Assembly (NCBI GenBank): GCA_031272885.1
Contig: JAISSX010000062.1
Span: forward strand, 1-63,355
Reading direction: 5' to 3'
DNA length: 63,355 bases
Origin: Bifidobacteriaceae bacterium
GTDB lineage: Bacteria > Actinomycetota > Actinomycetes > Actinomycetales > WQXJ01
Shown here in pieces: positions 23,620 through 32,923 of this stretch. The notes under the pieces are model-generated. The model was given only the letters and a program-made list of their open reading frames with translations. It was not told where the DNA came from and searched no databases. Every line of letters starts with the position of its first letter. Position 1 is the stretch's first letter. Both the position numbers and the translations under genes were made by a program.

Positions 23620-24966
23620 CTACTGCAGGTAGGGGGCCGGGTCGGTCACGGCGCCGTTCACCATGATCTCAAAGTGAAGGTGGCAACCGGTCGAGGCACC
23701 CGTGGTGCCCACAACGCCGATCTGTTCGCCTTTGGTCACGCTTTGGCCGACAGAGACTATCAGTTGTGACTGGTGGTTGTAGGTGGTCATCATCACCGCC
23801 CCGTCAACCATGCCATGGTTCACCACCACCCGGTTGCCGTAGCCGCCGCTCCAACCGGACTGCACCACGGTGCCGCTGGCCGAGGCGTAGATCGGGGTGC
23901 CGCAGGCGGCCCCATAGTCGATGCCGGCGTGCAGACGGCTGGTGCCGTAGATCGGGTGGATGCGGTAGCCGAACGGCGAAGTCATGCGCAGCACCGACAG
24001 CGGTGCGCCGAAGAAGCCCGAAGTGGGGGCTGGCCCGCTGCCCTGCCCCACCGGCTGCGCCTGGGTGTTGTTGGCCTCCGCTTGGCGCCGGGCCTCCTCC
24101 TCCGCCTTGCGGCGCTCCTCTTCGACGATGGCGTCGATCTGAGCCTGCAGTTCGGCGTTCTCCGCCTCCAGTTCGGCCTGGCGGGCCTCGTCCGCCGCCT
24201 TCTGCGCCTCTAGATCGGCCGAGAGTGTCTCCAGCGAGGCCACCAGGGCGTCCAGTTCGGCCTTCTTGGCTTCCGCCTCTTCCCGGGCCGCCTCGGCCTT
24301 GGCCAGGGCGTCCGCCGCCTGCACCTTGAGGTCTTCGATCTGGACCGTGACCTCATCCAGGCGGGCCTTGCGGTTACCCAGTTCGCCGGCCGCCTGCTGA
24401 GCCTTGGTGATGGTGGACCGCTGCGTGCGGGTGGCGGCCCGCGCCAGCATGTAGTCATCCGCGATCTGGTCCAGGTCGGTGGCACCCAGCAACACCATCA
24501 GGTCGGTGTTCTGCGCCGTCTGCTGGGCCATCGCCTCCCGGGCCAGCCGGCCCAATGTCAGCTTCGAGGTTTCCAGCGTGGCCTCGTCATCGGCCAACTG
24601 CTGGCTGACCGAGTCGTACTGATTGTTGGCCGCCGTCAACGAGGCCGAGATCTGCTGATACTCCTGGTTGGCAATGACGTAGGCCTCTTGGGCGTCGGCG
24701 TATTCCTGCTCCACCAACGGCACTTCCATGCGGGCGGCCTCAAGCTGCAGGTAGGTGTCCACCAGTTCCTGCGAAGTGCCCTCCAGGTCCTCCGCCAGCC
24801 GGTCGATTTCGGCCTGGTTGGCCTCGCGCTGGGCCGCCAGGTCGTCCTTGTCATCCGCCGCCTGGGCGGTGGCGCCGGTCAGGCCGGCCGCGGCGGCAAA
24901 GGCCAGACATATCAGCCCGGTTAGCGCCCGATGGCGCCCGGTCGGCTGGGAGGTATGACGCGACAT
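23620..24966 (-). CDS. M23-family peptidoglycan hydrolase with N-terminal coiled coil (FtsEX-linked)
   Basis: This 448-residue protein has a signal peptide (ends ATAQAA, ~36) and a long charged coiled coil (about residues 40-290, rich in [12 protein letters not shown] and [20 protein letters not shown]). The C-terminal LytM domain has the zinc motifs HAGID (in [18 protein letters not shown]) and HLHFE near the end, so it should be an active endopeptidase. The EnvC/PcsB-like plan and position directly after ftsX mean FtsEX probably activates it at the septum. It begins only six bases past the ftsX stop. Confidence 0.92.
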   Translation of the reverse strand: MSRHTSQPTGRHRALTGLICLAFAAAAGLTGATAQAADDKDDLAAQREANQAEIDRLAEDLEGTSQELVDTYLQLEAARMEVPLVEQEYADAQEAYVIANQEYQQISASLTAANNQYDSVSQQLADDEATLETSKLTLGRLAREAMAQQTAQNTDLMVLLGATDLDQIADDYMLARAATRTQRSTITKAQQAAGELGNRKARLDEVTVQIEDLKVQAADALAKAEAAREEAEAKKAELDALVASLETLSADLEAQKAADEARQAELEAENAELQAQIDAIVEEERRKAEEEARRQAEANNTQAQPVGQGSGPAPTSGFFGAPLSVLRMTSPFGYRIHPIYGTSRLHAGIDYGAACGTPIYASASGTVVQSGWSGGYGNRVVVNHGMVDGAVMMTTYNHQSQLIVSVGQSVTKGEQIGVVGTTGASTGCHLHFEIMVNGAVTDPAPYLQ

Positions 24967-24972
24967 CGGGCA

Positions 24973-25893
24973 TCACACCTTGGTAAAACGCCTGAGCGTG
25001 AGGGCGGAGCTGAAGCCGGCTAGCACCACGGCCGCCAACACCAGCCACGGTGCCACCTTGAACACGTCCATCGGGTTGATCTGGCCCATCAACAGGTCGA
25101 AGTTGGCCTGCACCCAATCCGCCAGCCAGAACCTAGTCACGCCCCACAAGGCCCCCACCGCGAGGGCCGAACCGAGCAGCGCCGCGACGGCACCCTCCAG
25201 CATGAACGGCAACTGGATGAAGATATTGGAGGCGCCCACCAGTTTCATGATCGATGTCTCGCGCTGGCGGCTCAAGGCGGACAGGCGAATTGTGGTGGTG
25301 ATCAGCAGGATCGCCGCCAGGGCCAAGACCAGGGCAATAGCCAGCGCGGCCAGGCGGACCTTGGCCAGAACGTCAAAAAGGGGTTCGAACAGGTCGGATT
25401 GGTCGTAGGTTTCCAGCACACCCGGCATGGTGCCAACGGCGTCCGTGACAACCTCGAAGTTGGTTGGGTCGCTCATCTTGACGTGCAGCACCGGGCCGAG
25501 GGAGTCTTGCGTGACCTCCTCGGCCAGGTAGCTGCCGCTGAAACGATCCTGGAAGGACTGATAGACCTCTTCCTTGGTCTCAACCGTGACCTCGTCCACG
25601 TAGGGGGCCAGCTCAGAGGAGTTCAGCCGGTCCTCCACAGCCTGTTGCTGATCGGCCGTGACCGCGCCGGCGGCACAGTTGCCCTCGTCTTGGACCTCGG
25701 CCGGGCACAGCCACACCTGCACCTCGACCTTGTCGTACCAGGCGCCCTTCAGGCGGTCCACCTGGAGCTGCAGCATCAAGGCCGCGCCCACGGCGCTCAG
25801 CGAAACGAAGGTGACCAGGATGACGGCGCTGATCATGGTCAGATTGCGGCGAAAACCGTGGAAAATCTCGGCCAAGACGAAGCGGATGCGCAT
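24973..25893 (-). CDS. ftsX: Cell division protein FtsX
   Basis: This 306-residue protein has a short cytoplasmic N terminus (MRIRFVLAEIFHGFRRNLTM) and a first membrane segment at ~20-42. The extracellular loop has two Cys residues (WLCPAEVQDEGNCAAGA), and three C-terminal segments follow, with LSALSRQRETSIMKLVGASN between segments 2 and 3, as in the FtsX family. With FtsE it passes ATP-driven conformational change to a cell-wall hydrolase, here the M23 protein. Its ATG overlaps the ftsE stop (TGATG). Confidence 0.95.
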   Translation of the reverse strand: MRIRFVLAEIFHGFRRNLTMISAVILVTFVSLSAVGAALMLQLQVDRLKGAWYDKVEVQVWLCPAEVQDEGNCAAGAVTADQQQAVEDRLNSSELAPYVDEVTVETKEEVYQSFQDRFSGSYLAEEVTQDSLGPVLHVKMSDPTNFEVVTDAVGTMPGVLETYDQSDLFEPLFDVLAKVRLAALAIALVLALAAILLITTTIRLSALSRQRETSIMKLVGASNIFIQLPFMLEGAVAALLGSALAVGALWGVTRFWLADWVQANFDLLMGQINPMDVFKVAPWLVLAAVVLAGFSSALTLRRFTKV

Positions 25894-26582
25894 CAGGCGT
25901 CACCCCCGTAGTAGCCGGAGGATTCGTCCCGCACTATCCGCCCCTCAACCAGTTCCACCACCCGGTGGCCACCCCGGTCCACCAACCCGACATCGTGCGT
26001 CGCCATCACCACGGTGGTACCCGTTTGGTTGACCCGTTCCAGCACCGTCATGATGCCCTCGGAGGTGCGCGGGTCCAGGTTGCCGGTCGGCTCGTCCGCC
26101 AACAGGATGCGCGGCCGGTTGACGGCCGCCCGGGCAATCGCCACCCGCTGCTGTTCGCCACCGGACAGCTCATGCGGCATGCGCTTCTCCTTGCCGCCCA
26201 AGCCCACCAGTTTCAACACGTCTGGTACCGACCGCATGATGGCGTGCCGCGGCCGGCCGATCACCTGCATGGCGAAGGCCACATTGTCGAACACGTTCTT
26301 GCCTTCCAGCAGGCGGAAGTCCTGGAAGACGGCGCCAATCTGCCTTCTGAAACGCGGTATGCGGCGGGACGGCATGCGCGTGATGTCTTGGCCCAGCACG
26401 TAGACCTTGCCGCTGGTGGCCCGTTCTTCGCGCAACACCACGGACAGCAGCGTCGACTTACCCGAGCCGGAAGCGCCCACCAGGAAGCAGAACTGCCCGC
26501 GCGGAATCTCCAGGCTGAGGCCGTCCAAGGCCGGCCGCGCCCCGCGGGCGTAGATCTTGGTGACGTTCTCGAAGGTAATCAC
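25893..26582 (-). CDS. ftsE: Cell division ATP-binding protein FtsE
   Basis: This 229-residue ABC ATPase starts at GTG 26582 (VITFENVTKIYARG), which gives the normal family length. A TTG at 26648 would add 22 unmatched residues. Walker A is GASGSGKSTLL, the signature is LSGGEQQRVAIARA and Walker B is ILLADEPTGNLD. The FtsE-type Q-loop reads VFQDFRLLEGKNVFDNVAF. It partners FtsX. Unusually, two unrelated genes separate it from prfB. Confidence 0.95.
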   Translation of the reverse strand: MITFENVTKIYARGARPALDGLSLEIPRGQFCFLVGASGSGKSTLLSVVLREERATSGKVYVLGQDITRMPSRRIPRFRRQIGAVFQDFRLLEGKNVFDNVAFAMQVIGRPRHAIMRSVPDVLKLVGLGGKEKRMPHELSGGEQQRVAIARAAVNRPRILLADEPTGNLDPRTSEGIMTVLERVNQTGTTVVMATHDVGLVDRGGHRVVELVEGRIVRDESSGYYGGDA

Positions 26583-26736
26583 GGCGCTGCGCTGTTGGCC
26601 TTTCTGGGCGGTTGGGGAAGTGACCAGGGCGTCCCCCGGCCAGGTCAATCCAGCCTATGCACGCCCCCCGCCCCAGCCTGGGACAACACGCCGCACCCGG
26701 TCTACCTGTGAGCCGCCTGCACGCGCCGGTTGGGAG

Positions 26737-27327
26737 TCAGGCGGTCTCCCAGATGAACAAGAAGCCAAGCAGCGCCAGCGTCAGCAATATCCCCAGCCAA
26801 CCCAGCACCGAACCCGCTGTCGCCATACCATAGCCGCCGCCGCCGTGCTTGTTGATTTGGGAGCGGGCCACATGCGCGAAAATGATCGCCAGCGCAGAAA
26901 GGCCACACAAGCCAAGCACCAGCGAGGCGATGGCGAAGCCGTTGGTGCCCGCGTCTCGGACCCACACCACCTGGAGAGGCCTGGCCGCTCCAGGCGGTTG
27001 GGGAGTCAGCATGTGGGCCAGGCGTTCGTTCGGCTCTCCCTTCACCTTTCTGTTCCCGGTGCCACAAGTTGGGCAGATCGGCTGGCCCCGCAGCAAGCTC
27101 TCACATTCGCCGCAGCGGGTGCCATTGACCGAGTCGACCCACACCCGTGGCGCTTCCGGCGGTTGGACGGCAGTCGAGGGGGCTGGTGTCGCACCCGGGG
27201 CGGCTGACACCGATGCCGCCACAAGGGCCTCGGCATTGGGCACCTTGGCGCCGCAAGCGGCACAGAACTTGGCGCCGTCGGGCAGCCTGGCTCCGCACTC
27301 ATGGCAGAACAACGAACTATCAGTCAT
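26737..27327 (-). CDS. Zinc-ribbon membrane protein, DUF4190-like
   Basis: This 196-residue protein starts at ATG 27327 with AAGG nine bases upstream. Its N terminus has a double zinc ribbon (CHECGARLPDGAKFCAACGA), and a second pair of Cys motifs at ~70-90 reads CGECESLLRGQPICPTCGTG. Two C-terminal membrane segments follow, with the DUF4190 look: NGFAIASLVLGLCGLSALAI, then a Gly-rich turn and LGWLGILLTLALLGFLF. The role is unknown; proteins of this type may be membrane-bound sensors. It lies between prfB and ftsE, where no gene is usual. Confidence 0.75.
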   Translation of the reverse strand: MTDSSLFCHECGARLPDGAKFCAACGAKVPNAEALVAASVSAAPGATPAPSTAVQPPEAPRVWVDSVNGTRCGECESLLRGQPICPTCGTGNRKVKGEPNERLAHMLTPQPPGAARPLQVVWVRDAGTNGFAIASLVLGLCGLSALAIIFAHVARSQINKHGGGGYGMATAGSVLGWLGILLTLALLGFLFIWETA

Positions 27328-27737
27328 GGCGCACACCTTGGGGACTTGGTGGAGCTAGCCTTTCCCCGAGATCGTATCGCCCAACCAACCCCCAACGCTC
27401 GATCCGCATCCCGATCCGACCCGACCGCTGTCTGGCGCAGCCCCGATCCGGAGAGCGTTCCGGTAGCCCAAGAGCCGCTCAGGGCCGATCCGGAGAGAGT
27501 TCCAGCAGTTCTGGGCACTGTTCAAGCCAAGCGGAGAGACTTACTGCAGTCTCAGCGCACGAAAACTGCAGCAACTCTCTCCGGACCGCTCAAACGGGCC
27601 TGAAAACTACCGGAAGTCTCTCCGCATGGGTTGTCCGGGGCGTTTGGCCTACCGGAAGTCTCTCCGCATGGGCCGTGGCAGCGAGATCCCGGGTCAAGCC
27701 CGGGATGACCAGATGCTCCCGGGATTACTCTTCTGTT
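27328..27737. other. 410-bp spacer occupied by a family-2 element
   Basis: After about 100 unremarkable bases, the spacer is family-2 copy A (27447-27668) followed by a GATCCCGGGTCAAGCCCGGG-ATGACC module (27685-27710). No gene is called in it. Confidence 0.6.
27447..27668 (+). repeat. Family-2 inverted-repeat element, copy A (with duplicated right end)
   Basis: The left end TCCGGAGAGCGTTCCGGTAG (27447-27466) pairs with CTACCGGAAGTCTCTCCGCA, present twice on the right (27607-27626 and 27649-27668). The interior contains a hairpin (27532-27583) with arms reading GGAGAGASTTRCTGCAGT around a 14-base loop, plus two further GGAGAGA/TCTCTCC half-sites. A shorter relative in reverse orientation lies at 50150-50229. 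Confidence 0.8.
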
Positions 27738-28634
27738 CTACTCGGCGAACTGAGCGTAGAACTGGTTCAACTCCTCGTAGAGCGTATTGTGCAGATCAAC
27801 GGCGCGATCCAGGTCAGACTCGGGCGCGGAATCCCGTAGCTGCTGGTCTCTAGGCGTGTCACCAAGTGAGTCAACTACCAGGTTGGGTAACAGCGCCCAT
27901 TCGACCAACTCCCCTCGCTGCTCAGCCTCCCATTCCGCTTTGGCCTGTTCGGCGTCGAAGAACTTGCACACCTTCAACAGTTCTCTCAATTGCTCCACGG
28001 TCATGCTTAAGGGAATCCTGACTTCAGGCTCAGTGGCGCCGTTGTCTATCTTAGGCGCCGCCGCGTCTGCAATCTGGGGGAAGCCATTCTCGCGAGCGCA
28101 TCTGGCCCACTCGTTGGAGACTTCGGCCAGCTTGGTCTCGTGCTCGAGTTCCCAGTCAGGGTCGACCTGCAAGGTGGGCCGTTCGTACGCCGAGTCCACT
28201 ACACACGTGGCAAAGCCCTTCGAATAGTCGATGCCGTCAATCTCCAGGTGCGGCTCGAAGCCAATCGGTGGATCCTGTCCTTCAATCAACGGGGTTGCCC
28301 ACTCAGGCGGGGTCACGAGGTCGCCCATGACATCCAGCGAGTACTGGGGACTCCAACCCACCCAAGTCTCACCATCCCAGACCACTTCGGCCTGTCCACC
28401 ATACCAATCCACGAGGCGCACCGGGACGCCCTGGCCGACCAGACAGCTGTAGTACGCCTCCGCCGCCTGCAGTTGGCTCGACGGCGGAACGCTCCTGATA
28501 CTCACGGTCTGGAGGCTAGCCACGTCTGCAGTGCCGGATTCATCAGCGCTGCAGCCGCTCATCAGGCCCCCCACAACTAGGGCCGGGCAGACAAGACCTC
28601 CGCGGCGGATGGCGTCCAACAAGGGGGCTCTCAT
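27738..28634 (-). CDS. Lipoprotein of unknown function inserted between prfB and ftsE
   Basis: This 298-residue protein starts at ATG 28634 and has a lipoprotein signal (lipobox MSGC, Cys ~28). The mature part is acidic, with spaced Cys residues (AEAYYSCLVGQGVPVRLVDW, ATCVVDSAYERP, WARCARENGFP, LLKVCKFFDAEQ) that could form two disulfides. Repeating the AxxxxSCL/WxRCxREN pattern, it resembles surface lipoproteins with two paired Cys motifs common in actinobacteria, but I know no function. It is flanked by repeat-bearing DNA on its 3' side. Confidence 0.7.
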   Translation of the reverse strand: MRAPLLDAIRRGGLVCPALVVGGLMSGCSADESGTADVASLQTVSIRSVPPSSQLQAAEAYYSCLVGQGVPVRLVDWYGGQAEVVWDGETWVGWSPQYSLDVMGDLVTPPEWATPLIEGQDPPIGFEPHLEIDGIDYSKGFATCVVDSAYERPTLQVDPDWELEHETKLAEVSNEWARCARENGFPQIADAAAPKIDNGATEPEVRIPLSMTVEQLRELLKVCKFFDAEQAKAEWEAEQRGELVEWALLPNLVVDSLGDTPRDQQLRDSAPESDLDRAVDLHNTLYEELNQFYAQFAE

Positions 28635-28737
28635 GAGGTCTCTCCGATCGTGATGCAGGGGCCAAGACCATCACCTGGAGCCCAGACTAGCGCCCCACAG
28701 CACTGCCGTCAGGAATGACCGCGGACGCGAAGGCAAA

Positions 28738-28789
28738 GGTGCTGCGGGGAGTTCAAACCGCCCGGGCGCCATCGGGCACCGGCAGCACC
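28738..28789 (-). terminator. Possible terminator after prfB
   Basis: Inverted repeat GGTGCTGC (28738-28745) and GCAGCACC (28782-28789) starts at the prfB stop codon. Reading on the minus strand it is followed by only three T, so it is a weak intrinsic terminator candidate. It would partly separate prfB from the downstream genes. Confidence 0.4.
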
Positions 28790-29904
28790 TAAGCAGTGGC
28801 TTGTTCTTGTTGGCGGCGCCAGCGGATGCCGGCGGCGATGAAGTCGTCGATAGCGCCATCGAACACCGCGGCGGTGTTGCCCACCTCGTGTTCGGTGCGC
28901 AGGTCTTTGACCATTTGGTACGGGTGCAGCACGTAGGACCGCATCTGGTCACCCCATGAAGCCTTGATGTCCCCGGCCAGTTCTTTCTTCTTGGCTGCCT
29001 CTTCGGCGCGGCGCAGCACCAACAAGCGGGACTGCAGCACGCGCAGGGCGGCGGCCCGGTTCTGGATCTGTGACTTCTCGTCCTGCATCGACACCACGAT
29101 GCCGGTGGGCAGGTGGGTCATGCGGACGGCTGAATCGGTCGTGTTGACCGACTGCCCACCGGGGCCGGAGGAACGGAACACGTCCACCTTGATCTCGGAT
29201 TCGGGGATCTCTATATGGTCGGTGTCCTCGATCAACGGGATCACCTCGACGGCCGCGAACGAGGTTTGGCGCCGGCCTTGGTTGTCGAACGGGCTGATGC
29301 GCACCAGGCGGTGCGTGCCGCCCTCCACCGACAGGTTGCCGTAGGCGTAGGGCGCGTTGACCTCGAAGGTGACGGACTTGAGGCCGGCCTCTTCGGCATA
29401 GGACGTGTCCAGCACCTTGACGGGATAACCATGCCGCTCCGCCCAGCGCAGGTACATCCGCAGCAGCATGTCCGCAAAGTCGGCCGCATCGACGCCGCCG
29501 GCACCGGACCGGATTGTCACCACGGCGTCGCGTTCGTCGTATTCGCCGTTCAGGAGGGTGCGGATCTCCATGTCTGCCAGGGACTCCTGCACGGCGGCCA
29601 GTTCCTGCAGGGCCTCTTGCCGGGTGTCCTCATCCTGGGCCTCTTCGGCCATCTCCATCAGCACTTCCAGGTCATCAATGCGCCGGCCCATGGCCTGAAC
29701 CTTCTCTAGTTCGCCCTGGGCGTGGCTGAGGCGCGAGGTCACCTGCTGCGCCTTCTCGGGATCGTCCCACAGGCCCGGCGCAGCCGCCTCGGTGGACAGC
29801 CGCTCGATCCGCGCGGTCAGCCTCGGCAGGTCTGTGACCTGCACAATTGAGTCATACGTCGCCCGCAGGGCGCGCAGTTCCGCCGGGAAGTCGAGGGTGG
29901 CCAC
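28789..29904 (-). CDS. prfB: Peptide chain release factor 2
   Basis: This 371-residue protein has the complete RF2 layout: an N-terminal helical domain, then [20 protein letters not shown] and [16 protein letters not shown] with the SPF codon-reading tripeptide specific for RF2. [20 protein letters not shown] follows, with the GGQ peptidyl-hydrolysis motif. It reads without the UGA frameshift found in many bacteria. It terminates at UGA and UAA codons. It heads the minus-strand cell-division cluster, as in other actinobacteria. Confidence 0.97.
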   Translation of the reverse strand: MATLDFPAELRALRATYDSIVQVTDLPRLTARIERLSTEAAAPGLWDDPEKAQQVTSRLSHAQGELEKVQAMGRRIDDLEVLMEMAEEAQDEDTRQEALQELAAVQESLADMEIRTLLNGEYDERDAVVTIRSGAGGVDAADFADMLLRMYLRWAERHGYPVKVLDTSYAEEAGLKSVTFEVNAPYAYGNLSVEGGTHRLVRISPFDNQGRRQTSFAAVEVIPLIEDTDHIEIPESEIKVDVFRSSGPGGQSVNTTDSAVRMTHLPTGIVVSMQDEKSQIQNRAAALRVLQSRLLVLRRAEEAAKKKELAGDIKASWGDQMRSYVLHPYQMVKDLRTEHEVGNTAAVFDGAIDDFIAAGIRWRRQQEQATA

Positions 29905-30042
29905 GTCTTACATAGTAAGCCGTACCCTGCGTCCCTGCCCGATGGCGCCCGGTCCGGTTTGGTTGGAGCAGCCACCAGGATGAGACCATCATCATCCGCC
30001 AGGCTGACACCGGCCGCGCCGGCCTAGACCTAATCTGAACAG

Positions 30043-31284
30043 GTGAGCCAGTTCGCCGCCATCAGCCGCCCGCGGTACCCGCCGTGGTGGGTGGTGGTCG
30101 TGGCGGCGGCCACTTTCGCGCCGGGAGCCTCGGCCAGGCAGTACATCGCCGTGACCTTGTTGGCCGCCGTGGCCTTGGCCGCCAGGGCTTTCCCGGTCCC
30201 GGCCTGCGCCGCCGTCTTGGCCCTGACTGTGGCCCAGATAGCGGACGTGTTCGGCCCCGGCGCCAACCCACCCATCGCCGCCCTGATCCCGCCCGCCATG
30301 GCCATGCGCTACTGTTCGCGCCAGGGCGTCATGGCCGCCGGAGCCTTAACGTTGGCCAACTGCTGCCTGGGCACCTGGGCGGTCCTCGCCGACCGCTTGC
30401 AGGGCACCATCTTCAACGGCTGGTGGATACGCTTCGGTGTCTACCTGCTGGAGCTGTCCCCGGCCAGCGGCGCCACCGGCGCAGCCTCCAAGCTCGTCCT
30501 GCTGGGCCTGTTCTGGCTGCCCAGCCTGGCCGTCATGGCGCTGGCCTTGGCCTGGCGTTGGCGGGCCAGCCTCACCGCCAAGAACGCCGCCGCCGGCCAG
30601 GCCTTCGCCCAGCGCGAGCGCCAACTGATCGCCGCCGCGGCCGAAGAGGCCGAACGCGGCCGCATCAGCCGTGAGATGCATGACATCGTGGCCCACTCGC
30701 TCTCGGTCATCATCGCCCAGGCCGATGGCGGCCGCTACGCCGCGGCCAACAACCCGGAGGCGGCTGTCACGGCCTTGGCCGCCATCTCGGAAACCGGCCG
30801 GGCAGCGCTGGCCGATATGCGCGGCATCGTGCGCGGGCTACGCGAAGGCCCGCCGGAAGCGGACCCGGCCCGGTTGGAACCGGTCCCCCACGCCCGCGAC
30901 ATCGACGAGCTGATCGAAACGGTGCGGGCGGCCGGCCTGGACGCCTCGATGGTGCGCATGGGCACGCCGCGCGACCTGCCGCCCGGCATGGGCCTGACCA
31001 TCCACCGGATTGTCCAAGAAGCCCTGACCAACGCCATGAAACACGCCGGCCCTGGTGCCCGCGTGACCGTGCTGGAACGCTGGGACCCGACCGCCATCAC
31101 CCTCACGGTGACCGATGACGGCCGCGGCGCCGCCGCCTCCGGTGACGGCCAGGGCCACGGCGTGCTGGGCATGCGGGAACGCACCGAGATGCTGGGCGGC
31201 GTCTTCATGGCCGGCCCCAGCCCCACCGGCGGTTTCCAGGTGCGGGCCACCATCCCGCTGCCTTCGGCCCCGGTGACGCAATGA
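30043..31284 (+). CDS. Sensor histidine kinase, NarL/HisKA_3 type
   Basis: This 413-residue protein has an N-terminal region with about five hydrophobic segments and little extracellular loop, so it senses within or at the membrane. A coiled stretch precedes the HisKA_3 box EAERGRISREMHDIVAHSLS with His213. The HATPase_c domain shows the N-box QEALTNAMKHAG and G-boxes DDGRGAAASG and GHGVLGMRERTEMLGG. The start is GTG 30043. It is 15 bases from its response regulator and upstream of an ABC exporter, the usual arrangement for LiaRS/DesKR-like envelope-stress or antibiotic-resistance modules. Confidence 0.93.
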   Translation: MSQFAAISRPRYPPWWVVVVAAATFAPGASARQYIAVTLLAAVALAARAFPVPACAAVLALTVAQIADVFGPGANPPIAALIPPAMAMRYCSRQGVMAAGALTLANCCLGTWAVLADRLQGTIFNGWWIRFGVYLLELSPASGATGAASKLVLLGLFWLPSLAVMALALAWRWRASLTAKNAAAGQAFAQRERQLIAAAAEEAERGRISREMHDIVAHSLSVIIAQADGGRYAAANNPEAAVTALAAISETGRAALADMRGIVRGLREGPPEADPARLEPVPHARDIDELIETVRAAGLDASMVRMGTPRDLPPGMGLTIHRIVQEALTNAMKHAGPGARVTVLERWDPTAITLTVTDDGRGAAASGDGQGHGVLGMRERTEMLGGVFMAGPSPTGGFQVRATIPLPSAPVTQ

Positions 31285-31299
31285 TGGAAGGATGACCCT

Positions 31300-31968
31300 G
31301 TGAGCCAAATCAAAGTCATGGTGGTGGATGACCAGCAGTTGGTCCGTGGCGGTTTCGCCATGGTGATCGACTCCCAACCGGACATGCAGGTGGTGGCCCA
31401 GGCCGGCAACGGCCACGAGGCCATCCGCCTGGCCAAGACCACCCCGATCGACATCGTGCTGATGGACGTGCGCATGCCCGGCATGGACGGCATCAGCGCC
31501 ACCGAGCAGCTCTTGGCGGCGGCGGTTGAACCGGCCCTCAAGGTGATCATTCTGACCACCTTTGACCTGGATGAATACCTGATGGCGGCGATCAAGGCGG
31601 GCGCCAGCGGCTTCCTGTTGAAGGACGCCCCGCCGGAAGACATGTTGAACGCCATCCGCACTGTTTACTCGGGTGACGCCGTGATCGCGCCCGGACCGAC
31701 CAAGCGCCTGCTGGCCAAGGTGGCCGTGGCCATGCCGCCGGACCCGGGTGACACGGTCATCTTCGACGACCTGACGGAACGCGAGCTTGAGGTGCTGGTG
31801 GCGATGGCGGATGGCCTGACCAACCAAGAGATTGCCGCCAAGCTGTTCGTGGCCGAAACCACCGTCAAGACGCACGTGGGCCGCATCCTGGCCAAACTGG
31901 AGGCGCGGGACCGCGTCCAGGCGGTGGTGGCGGCCTACCGCCACGGGCTGGTCACGCCTGGCCGCTAG
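31300..31968 (+). CDS. LuxR/NarL-family response regulator
   Basis: This 222-residue protein starts at GTG 31300. The receiver domain has VVDDQ, phosphoacceptor Asp56 in IVLMDVRMPG, and Lys in FLLKDAPPEDML. The C-terminal LuxR-type helix-turn-helix reads LTERELEVLVAMADGLTNQE and VAETTVKTHVGRILAKLEAR. It is partnered by the adjacent kinase and probably activates the downstream ABC genes. Confidence 0.95.
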   Translation: MSQIKVMVVDDQQLVRGGFAMVIDSQPDMQVVAQAGNGHEAIRLAKTTPIDIVLMDVRMPGMDGISATEQLLAAAVEPALKVIILTTFDLDEYLMAAIKAGASGFLLKDAPPEDMLNAIRTVYSGDAVIAPGPTKRLLAKVAVAMPPDPGDTVIFDDLTERELEVLVAMADGLTNQEIAAKLFVAETTVKTHVGRILAKLEARDRVQAVVAAYRHGLVTPGR

Positions 31969-32041
31969 TCGTACTACAGGACAGGCCAGAATCGTCCTCA
32001 GGTGCCAGGGCGGCCCGCAGCCCACGGCTTAGCGTTGGGCT

Positions 32042-32908
32042 ATGACCGATGCTCCTGCACCCAAGACCCCCGCCTCCGCCGCACCCTCGGCAGCGTTGCC
32101 CGATGCCGCGCCCGCACCCAGCGCCGTCACCCCCGCCCCCGCACCCAGCGCCGTCACCCTCGCCCCAGCGCCCGATGCCGCCCCGGCTGTGGTGGCACGC
32201 GGCCTGACCAAGGTGTACGGCAGTGGCGAGGCAGCAGTCCACGCCCTGCGCGGGGTTGATGTGGCCTTCGCGCAGGCGCATTTCACCGCCATCATGGGGC
32301 CGTCCGGCTCGGGCAAGTCGACCCTGCTGAACCTGCTGGCCGGACTGGACACCGCGACATCGGGCACCATCGTGTTGGGCGGCCACGAGATCACCCGCAT
32401 GGACGACAGGGACCTGACCATTCTGCGCCGCACCCACGTGGGCTTTGTCTTCCAGGCCTTCAACCTGCTGCCCATGTTCACCGCGGAACAGAACATCCGC
32501 CTGCCGCTGGATCTGGCCGGCCAGGCGGTGGACCAAGACTGGTGGGATTCGGTCATCACCACCCTCGCCATCGGCGACCGGCTGAGTCACCGGCCGGCCG
32601 AAATGTCCGGCGGCCAGCAGCAACGGGTCGCCATCGCCCGGGCCGTCATCACCAAACCGGACGTCATCTTCGCGGATGAACCGACCGGCAACCTTGACAC
32701 CCGCACCGGCGTGGAGGTGCTCAGCTTCCTGCGCCGCTGCGTACGCGAACTGAACCAGACGGTTGTCATGGTGACGCATGACCCGGCGGCCGCCGCCCAC
32801 GCCGAACGGGTGGTGCTGCTGGCGGACGGCCGCGTCGCCGGCGAGATTCTGCACCCCACCTCTGATTCCGTCTTGGCCGGTCTGGACGCCCTGCGCGCGG
32901 TCGCCTGA
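32042..32908 (+). CDS. ABC transporter ATPase, MacB/LolD type
   Basis: This 288-residue ATPase has an extra Ala/Pro-rich N-terminal tail of ~50 residues containing a duplicated APAPSAVT unit. Walker A is MGPSGSGKSTLL, the Q-loop HVGFVFQAFNLLPMFTAEQN, the signature MSGGQQQRVAIARA and Walker B VIFADEPTGNLD. The MacB-type loop and the FtsX-like permease that follows by 15 bases indicate a mechanotransmission-type exporter for peptides, antibiotics or lipoproteins. A Met further in may be the true start if the tail is not translated. Confidence 0.92.
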   Translation: MTDAPAPKTPASAAPSAALPDAAPAPSAVTPAPAPSAVTLAPAPDAAPAVVARGLTKVYGSGEAAVHALRGVDVAFAQAHFTAIMGPSGSGKSTLLNLLAGLDTATSGTIVLGGHEITRMDDRDLTILRRTHVGFVFQAFNLLPMFTAEQNIRLPLDLAGQAVDQDWWDSVITTLAIGDRLSHRPAEMSGGQQQRVAIARAVITKPDVIFADEPTGNLDTRTGVEVLSFLRRCVRELNQTVVMVTHDPAAAAHAERVVLLADGRVAGEILHPTSDSVLAGLDALRAVA

Positions 32909-32923
32909 GCGGAAAGGTCCCCC

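Noticed and set aside
27447-27668. CRISPR array suggested by the repeated GGAGAGA/TCTCTCC units
   Set aside because: Repeats are inverted, irregularly spaced and only a few; there are no uniform spacers and no cas genes.
28730-28790. A tRNA-like GTTCAAACC segment after prfB
   Set aside because: The rest does not fold as a cloverleaf and lacks an acceptor stem; the GGTGCTGC/GCAGCACC pair is better read as a terminator hairpin.
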